Below are positions 59,127-64,000 of a DNA stretch of 64,000 nucleotides, in pieces; position 1 is the stretch's first letter; each line of letters opens with the position of its first letter. Source of the stretch: Sphingomonas sp. IC081. GTDB lineage: Bacteria; Pseudomonadota; Alphaproteobacteria; Sphingomonadales; Sphingomonadaceae. Below the pieces are notes generated by a model, which saw only the letters and a program-made list of their open reading frames with translations, was not told the origin of the DNA and did no database searches. The translations under genes and the position numbers were made by a program. The stretch spans positions 341,922 to 405,921 of the forward strand of contig NZ_CP029762.1 of NCBI RefSeq assembly GCF_006874585.1, given 5' to 3'.

Positions 59127-61409
59127 TTACGGTTTTACGCTAAGGGCATCGAGGCGGGCGGTCCCGCTCAGCGCGGCATCGCCGGCGAAATGGCCGATCC
59201 GCAGCGGATAGGCCCTGGCATCCACGCTCCAGCTTTCGGTGCCGTCGCCGGTTCGCTGGAACCGGGCGATGACGCGCGGATCGACCGTGAGCGTCACGTG
59301 GCGGGTCTCGCCCGGGGCCAGGCGGACTTTCTCGAAACCGGCAAGGCGGTAGGCGCGGGTGCCGGCGGCACTGGCCGCCTCGACATAGAGCTGCGGCACG
59401 TCGGCGCCTTCGCGCTGGCCGCTGTTGGTGACATCGAATTCGACCGTCAGCCCGGCGCCGTCGGTGACCTTGAGATTGGCATAGCCGAAGCGGGTATAGC
59501 TGAGGCCGAAGCCGAACGGGAACAGCGGTTGCTGGTTCCTCGCCGCATACCAGCGATAGCCGACATCGGCGCCCTCGCGGTAGTCGGCCGAGAAGGGCGC
59601 GACGCCGCCGCTCATGCCGTAGACGGTCTTGTCACCGGCGTCGCGGCGTGCGTCGGCGGCGTGCAGTTCGGCAAGGCCGAGCGGCTCTGGCCGGGGCGCC
59701 TGCGCGGCGCTGGCGGGGAAGGTGATCGGCAGGCGGCCGGAGGGATCGACCTTGCCGAACAGGATATTGGCGATCGCCTCGCCGCCGCGCTGGCCGGGAT
59801 ACCAGGCCTGCAGGATCGCCGGGACGCGGCTTGCCCAGGGCATCAGCGCCGGGCCGCCGGTTTCCAGGACCACCAGCGTCTTGCGGTTTGCGGCGGCGAC
59901 CGCTTCGATGAGCGCATCCTGGTTGTCCGGCAGGGCCATGCTTTCGGGGTCCTGCGCTTCGGTGCGCCAGGCCCAGGCGAAGACCATGGCGATGTCCGCG
60001 CCGCGGGCTGCCTGTGCCGCGGCCTTGGGATCGCTGCCGTCGAGGTAGACAACCGTGGCACCGGGGGCGAGCGCCTTGATGGCCTTGAGCGGCGAGGAGG
60101 CGTGCCAGGTGATCCGCGCGAAGGAGGCGGCGGCGCCTTTGGTGAGCGGGATCTCCACCGGCGCGCCGCCGACCGAGCGGACCTGCGACGAGCCGCCGCC
60201 GGACAGCACGCCGACATCGGCATGGGCGCCGATCAGCACGATCCGTTTCGCGCTGCGCGCCAGCGGCAGCAGGTCGCCTTCGTTCCTGAGCAGCACGATG
60301 CCCTCCTCGGCGGCGCGCTGGGCGACCTCGGCATGGGCGGCATAGTCGATCGGCTGCGGGGTTTCGGGCACCGGATCGTCCATCAGTCCGCTGTCGATCA
60401 CGCCGAACAGGATGCGCCGGACCATGTCGTCGAGGCGGCTCATCGGAATGCGCCCCGCCTTTACCGCCTCGGCAAAGCGGTCGTCGAAGAACATGCGGTC
60501 GTCCAGTTCCTGCCCGGAATCCTGGTCCAGCCCGTTGATCGCGGCCTTCTCGGTCGAATGGACCGCGCCCCAGTCGGACATGACCCAGCCCTTGTAGCCC
60601 CAGTCCCGCTTCAGCACGTGGTTGAGCAGCCAGTCGTTCTCGCAGGCATAGTCGCCGTTCACCTTGTTGTAGGCGCACATGACCGAGCCGGGCTGGCCCT
60701 GCTCGATGCCGATCTCGAAGGCCAAGAGGTCGCTTTCGCGCAGCGCCGCCGGATCGATGCGGGCGTCGAGCACGGTGCGGCCGGTCTCCTGCGAATTGAG
60801 CGCGAAATGCTTGATGGTGGAGACGATGTGGTTGCTCTGTACGCCCTTGATATGGGCGCCCACCATGATCCCCGCGAGCAGCGGGTCTTCGCCGAGATAT
60901 TCGAAATTGCGCCCGTTCCAGGGGTCGCGGGTGAGGTTGACGCCGCCTGCCAGCAGCACGTTGAACGTCTTGGCGCGCGCTTCCGCACCGATCATCGCCC
61001 CGCCCTGGTAGGCGAGGCGGGGGTTGAAGGTGGCGGCGGTGGCGATGCTGGCGGGCAGCGCGGTGGCGACGTCGCCCTTGCGCTGCTCGATCTGGTTGGC
61101 GACGCCGAGGCTGGCGTCGCTTTCGCGCAAGGTGGGGATGCCGAGGCGGGGGATGCCGGGGATGTGCCCGGCCGACGGGATCATGGCGATCGGCGGCACC
61201 GGTTTCGCCAGCGGCGGGAAGTAGCCGTGGATCAGTTGCAGCTTCTCGTCCAGCGTCATCGCCTTGACCAGCGCTTCGGCGCGGGATTCCGCCGACTGGC
61301 TGGCGGTCGTCTGGACGGGTGTCTGGACTGGTGTCTGGGCCTGCACGGGGGCGGTCAGGCCGGTGCCGAGGGTGAGGGCGGTCAGCAGGGCGGCAATCTT
61401 CGAAGTCAT
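59127..61409 (-). CDS. GH3 beta-glycosidase, exported
   Basis: A 760-residue protein from ATG 61409, overlapping the halogenase stop by 4 nt. Signal peptide (LLTALTLGTGLTAPVQA) followed by TPVQTPVQ repeats. GH3 N-domain with KHFALNSQETGR and nucleophile Asp279 in GWVMSDWGAVHS; C-domain with IVLIGAHADVGVLSGGGSSQV; C-terminal fibronectin-III-like domain (about 660-750; GADVPQLYVEAASAAGTRAYRLAGFEKV). Likely acts in the periplasm on beta-glucosides, xylosides or related oligosaccharides; specificity unknown. It is co-transcribed with the halogenase-like gene. Confidence 0.93.
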   Translation of the reverse strand: MTSKIAALLTALTLGTGLTAPVQAQTPVQTPVQTTASQSAESRAEALVKAMTLDEKLQLIHGYFPPLAKPVPPIAMIPSAGHIPGIPRLGIPTLRESDASLGVANQIEQRKGDVATALPASIATAATFNPRLAYQGGAMIGAEARAKTFNVLLAGGVNLTRDPWNGRNFEYLGEDPLLAGIMVGAHIKGVQSNHIVSTIKHFALNSQETGRTVLDARIDPAALRESDLLAFEIGIEQGQPGSVMCAYNKVNGDYACENDWLLNHVLKRDWGYKGWVMSDWGAVHSTEKAAINGLDQDSGQELDDRMFFDDRFAEAVKAGRIPMSRLDDMVRRILFGVIDSGLMDDPVPETPQPIDYAAHAEVAQRAAEEGIVLLRNEGDLLPLARSAKRIVLIGAHADVGVLSGGGSSQVRSVGGAPVEIPLTKGAAASFARITWHASSPLKAIKALAPGATVVYLDGSDPKAAAQAARGADIAMVFAWAWRTEAQDPESMALPDNQDALIEAVAAANRKTLVVLETGGPALMPWASRVPAILQAWYPGQRGGEAIANILFGKVDPSGRLPITFPASAAQAPRPEPLGLAELHAADARRDAGDKTVYGMSGGVAPFSADYREGADVGYRWYAARNQQPLFPFGFGLSYTRFGYANLKVTDGAGLTVEFDVTNSGQREGADVPQLYVEAASAAGTRAYRLAGFEKVRLAPGETRHVTLTVDPRVIARFQRTGDGTESWSVDARAYPLRIGHFAGDAALSGTARLDALSVKP

Positions 61410-62962
61410 CGGGAAACCTTGGCTGGAGCGGTGCCCGTGCGGGCGTGATAGTGGTTCAGCAGGCTGCGGTGGTCGGGCAGGGCGCCAAGCGCGCCGCTCT
61501 GCGCGGTGCGGACGCGGGCAAAGGCCTCGCGGGCTTCGCTGGCACCGGGATAATGGCGCTCGCCCGCCGCAAGCCGGGTCTCGAAACCCATGCCGTAGAG
61601 GATGTAGTGGTAGCTTGGCGGCAGGAAGGTCTCGAGGTCGACGACAAAATCGAACCGCGAGGGTGGACGGCGGCGCCACTGCAAGAGCATGTCCTGCAGG
61701 CTCTCGGGGATCGAGGCGGGATCGGTATTGTCGCGCCAGTAGGCGGTATCGGTGCGGCGGGTGATGCAGTAGTGCAGCTTGAGGAAGGTGACGATGTGCT
61801 CGAACCGCGCCGCCATGAGCCGGTTGAAGCTGCGGGCGGCGGCCTTCCGGGCGGTCTGGTCGGCGGGGACGAGGAAGTCGCCGATCATCTTCAGCGCCGC
61901 CTCGATCAGCATGATGCCGGTCGATTCCAGCGGCTCGAAGAACCCGGCGGACAGGCCCAGCGCCACGCAGTTGCCGATCCACTGGGTTTCGCGGTAGCCG
62001 GTCTCGAAACGAAGCGGGCGCGGGGCGAGGGCGGCGCCCTGGGGGCCGAGGTAGCGGCGCAAGGTCGCCTCCGCATCCTCGTCCGAGCAGTGGCGGCTGG
62101 AATAGACATAGCCGATGCCGCGTCGCTCGCTGAGGCCGATGTCCCAGGTCCAGCCCGCGTCATGCGCGGTCGCCAGCGTATAGGGGCGCACGGGGGCGTC
62201 CGGGCAATCGTAGGGCAGCTGCAGGGCCAGTGCCCGGTCGTTGAACAGGTGGTCCGCGCAGGAGGTGAACCCGGCGCCGAGCGTCTTGCCGATGAGCAGG
62301 GCGGAAAAGCCGGAGCAATCGAGGAAGAACCCGCCTGCGACGCGGCGGCCGTCCGTCAGCATCAGCGCCGCGATGTCGCCATCGGGCGCGCGTTCGGCGC
62401 TAGCCACCGTGCCTTCGATCCGGGTGACGCCGGCGGCGATGGAAATGTCGCGCAGATAGTCGGCAAAGCGGGCCGCGTCGAAGTGGTAGGCGTAGTTCAT
62501 CGGCCCCGAGAAATCGGGATCGCCGGGCCGCTTTGGCGCACGGCCCGCGCGGATCAGCCGTTCCTGCACGGTCACCGCATCGGCCCATGACGGGCGGGCG
62601 GGGTCCTCGGCGGCGGCGATCCAGTGCGGCAGCAGCGCCTCGTCCTCGCCGCCCACCGGCATGTTGAAGGGGTGGAAGTAGCTGTCGGCACCCGTGGCCC
62701 AGCCTTCGAACAGCACGCCCTGCTTGAAGGTGGCATCGGCGCGGGTGAGGAATTCCGCCTCGCCGATGCCAAGGCCCGCCAGCGTGGTGCGGATGGTGGG
62801 AAACGTGCCCTCGCCCACGCCGATGATGCCGATCCGGCTGGATTCCACCAGCACGACGTCGCGCATCCCCAGCGTGCGGGCAAGGTAGGCGGCGGCCAGC
62901 CATCCGGCCGTGCCGCCGCCCAGGATGACGATGCGACCGGAAGAGGGATCGTCGCTCGTCAT
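61406..62962 (-). CDS. Flavin-dependent tryptophan-halogenase-like protein
   Basis: A 518-residue flavoprotein of the tryptophan halogenase family. FAD motif GGGTAGWLAA near residues 14-23; Lys80 in ATFKQGVLFEGW matches the catalytic lysine of PrnA-type enzymes (Lys79); GFFEPLESTGIMLIEA contains the conserved Glu. The WxWxIP motif reads WTWDIG at 271-276, so the terminal Pro is replaced by Gly. The next gene downstream is GH3 (4-nt overlap) and the gene 23 nt upstream is a TonB receptor. Halogenase homologues beside TonB receptors are recurrent in sphingomonads, Caulobacterales and xanthomonads, mostly without known substrates. It may halogenate a small indole or have another flavin-dependent role. 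Confidence 0.88.
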   Translation of the reverse strand: MTSDDPSSGRIVILGGGTAGWLAAAYLARTLGMRDVVLVESSRIGIIGVGEGTFPTIRTTLAGLGIGEAEFLTRADATFKQGVLFEGWATGADSYFHPFNMPVGGEDEALLPHWIAAAEDPARPSWADAVTVQERLIRAGRAPKRPGDPDFSGPMNYAYHFDAARFADYLRDISIAAGVTRIEGTVASAERAPDGDIAALMLTDGRRVAGGFFLDCSGFSALLIGKTLGAGFTSCADHLFNDRALALQLPYDCPDAPVRPYTLATAHDAGWTWDIGLSERRGIGYVYSSRHCSDEDAEATLRRYLGPQGAALAPRPLRFETGYRETQWIGNCVALGLSAGFFEPLESTGIMLIEAALKMIGDFLVPADQTARKAAARSFNRLMAARFEHIVTFLKLHYCITRRTDTAYWRDNTDPASIPESLQDMLLQWRRRPPSRFDFVVDLETFLPPSYHYILYGMGFETRLAAGERHYPGASEAREAFARVRTAQSGALGALPDHRSLLNHYHARTGTAPAKVSR

Positions 62963-62985
62963 GGTCCTGTCCTTTCAGTGGCCGG

Positions 62986-64000
62986 TCAGAAGCTGGCGCG
63001 GGCGCGCAGGCCCCAGGTCCGCGGCGGCTGCAGGTTCGAGAGGAACACCGGATCGTAGCGCGGCGCGCCAAAGGCGCCGGCACCGGTGCGGATGTGCCCG
63101 TTCTCGATGTTCTGGACAAAGGCCTCGACCGTGTACTTGTCGTCCGCCGTGGTGAAGCGGATCGAGGCGTCGGAGCGGAAGTAGGCCTTCTGCTTGTCCC
63201 ACGAGGTGCCGTTGGTGCCGCGATCGGGCATGTTGTCGTCCGGATCGTTGGCATTCACGAAGGGATTGGCATCGCCGTTGAAGTAGCTCAGCCAGCTGCG
63301 TGTCTCGTAGTGGGTGGTGACGCGCGGGGTGATCCGGGCGCCGCTCGCCAGCACGAAGTCATGCTCGTAGCTTGCCGTTGCCGAGAAGCGCGGGGCATGG
63401 GCCAGTTCGTTGCCCCTCAGCTGCACGATCGAGGACTGCTTGCTGCCGTCGTAGAGGCGGCCGTCGACGCTTTCGAGATCCTCCAGCCGGGTCTTCTGCA
63501 GGGTGGCGGAAAGGTTCAGGCGGTCGTTGCCAGTCAGCGCCGCGCTCATTTCCGCTTCCAGGCCGTAAGCCTTCGCGCCCTTGGCGTTCTGGGTGATCAT
63601 CTGGCTGCGGATGACGTTGCCTTCATCGTCGCGGAAGGTGACCGCCTGGTTCACCTGGTATCCCTTGAAGTCGGAATAGTAGGCGGCCAGGTTCAGCGTC
63701 AGGCGGCGGTCGAACATGCGGGTCTTGAGGCCGACTTCGTAGTTGGTCAGCGTTTCCGGATCGGTGAGGCCCGCATTGTCCTGGATGTTGCCCGACTTGA
63801 AGCCGGTCGAGATGCTGGCGTAGCCCAGCGTGTCGGCGGCGATGTCGGCATCGACGCGGGCAAGGTAGGTCAGCTTGTCCCACTTGCCTTTCACATCGTT
63901 GCTGGAGATCGCGTAGCCGGGCAGCAGGTCGACCAGTTCGGCGGCCGTCGCACCCGGATAGGCGCCGAAGATCCCGCCCTGGCAGGCGTCGGCGGGCAGG
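62986..64000 (-). CDS. TonB-dependent receptor, C-terminal part (runs off the window)
   Basis: The last 337 codons of a receptor whose start lies beyond the right edge. The visible part is the distal barrel: LGYASISTGFKSGNIQDN, LTNYEVGLKTRMFDRRLTLNLAAYYSDFKGYQ, YGLEAEMSAALTGNDRL, VEAFVQNIENGHIRTG and the final PRTWGLRARASF with C-terminal Phe. The frame stays open through 63895-64000 (CQGGIFGAYPGATAAELVDL). It is followed by the halogenase-like and GH3 genes on the same strand, probably one operon. Confidence 0.92.
   Translation of the reverse strand, partial: LPADACQGGIFGAYPGATAAELVDLLPGYAISSNDVKGKWDKLTYLARVDADIAADTLGYASISTGFKSGNIQDNAGLTDPETLTNYEVGLKTRMFDRRLTLNLAAYYSDFKGYQVNQAVTFRDDEGNVIRSQMITQNAKGAKAYGLEAEMSAALTGNDRLNLSATLQKTRLEDLESVDGRLYDGSKQSSIVQLRGNELAHAPRFSATASYEHDFVLASGARITPRVTTHYETRSWLSYFNGDANPFVNANDPDDNMPDRGTNGTSWDKQKAYFRSDASIRFTTADDKYTVEAFVQNIENGHIRTGAGAFGAPRYDPVFLSNLQPPRTWGLRARASF

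Noticed and set aside
59127..61982. Long N-terminal extension of the GH3 frame
   Set aside because: Residues before ATG 61409 are the out-of-frame shadow of the halogenase gene; the signal peptide starts at 61409.
1..64000. Prophage or integrative element covering the window
   Set aside because: Apart from IS66 and the MITE-like element there are no integrase, phage, conjugation or replication genes, and base composition looks even outside small patches.

Overview
The window reads as a chromosomal stretch of a high-GC alphaproteobacterium, most likely a sphingomonad (Novosphingobium-like). The grounds are four TonB-dependent receptors, an ECF sigma/FecR/STN-receptor cassette, a 402-residue D-mannonate dehydratase whose catalytic residues fall at the same numbers as in the Novosphingobium aromaticivorans enzyme, and short intergenic repeats that I associate with this group. 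No rRNA, tRNA or CRISPR array was seen. The dominant theme is use of pectin, above all rhamnogalacturonan I (RG-I) and its arabinan/galactan side chains, plus hexuronate catabolism.

Layout. (1) 1-10649: end of an ECF sigma factor, FecR, and a TonB receptor split by a complete IS66 element (1749-4392) with an 8-bp target duplication, and also frameshifted; then an S9 peptidase and a PI-PLC-like phosphodiesterase. (2) 11166-14671: manD, a GntR regulator and a GH43 lipoprotein. (3) 14746-27053: TonB receptor facing the block CE12 esterase - GH28 - rhamnose mutarotase - GH35 - GH105 - GPH transporter. (4) 27054-30508: a small hypothetical gene between inverted intergenic repeats, IclR, LysR and a bile-acid/Na+ symporter-type transporter. 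(5) 30529-38802: a MacB-like tripartite efflux system (adaptor, ATPase, FtsX permease, TolC) facing its two-component system, whose NtrC-like regulator has lost its ATPase motifs. (6) 38900-46656: hexuronate-type MFS transporter, LysR, kdgD, an exported UxuA-type mannonate dehydratase and a TonB receptor. (7) 46657-55377: a MITE-like element, GH51, a frameshifted GH43, an esterase, a DUF6250 protein, a PL26-like exo-rhamnogalacturonan lyase and a GntR regulator. (8) 55528-59089: ornithine cyclodeaminase-like, atypical DHDPS-like and aldehyde dehydrogenase genes. (9) 59127-64000: GH3, a flavin-dependent tryptophan-halogenase-like protein and the end of another TonB receptor.

How the parts fit (inference). 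TonB receptors import pectic oligosaccharides. Exported enzymes (PL26, GH28, CE12, GH35, GH51, GH43, GH3), five of them with twin-arginine-like leaders, trim them in the periplasm. The GPH transporter would carry unsaturated GalA-Rha disaccharide inside, where leaderless GH105 splits it and RhaM helps feed rhamnose onward. Uronates go through ManD/UxuA toward 2-keto-3-deoxygluconate, or through KdgD and perhaps the aldehyde dehydrogenase to 2-oxoglutarate. A shared promoter motif (TTATGTGGGAT and variants) upstream of the receptor, the CE12 operon and the PL26 gene, with a related palindrome before rhaM, suggests one regulon. No kduI/kduD, KDG kinase/aldolase or rhamnose isomerase lies in the window.

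Most worth following up: the exported second mannonate dehydratase, the OCD/atypical-DHDPS/ALDH trio, the halogenase with an altered WxWxIP motif, the degenerate NtrC-type regulator, the shared operator motif, and the MITE-like repeat family.
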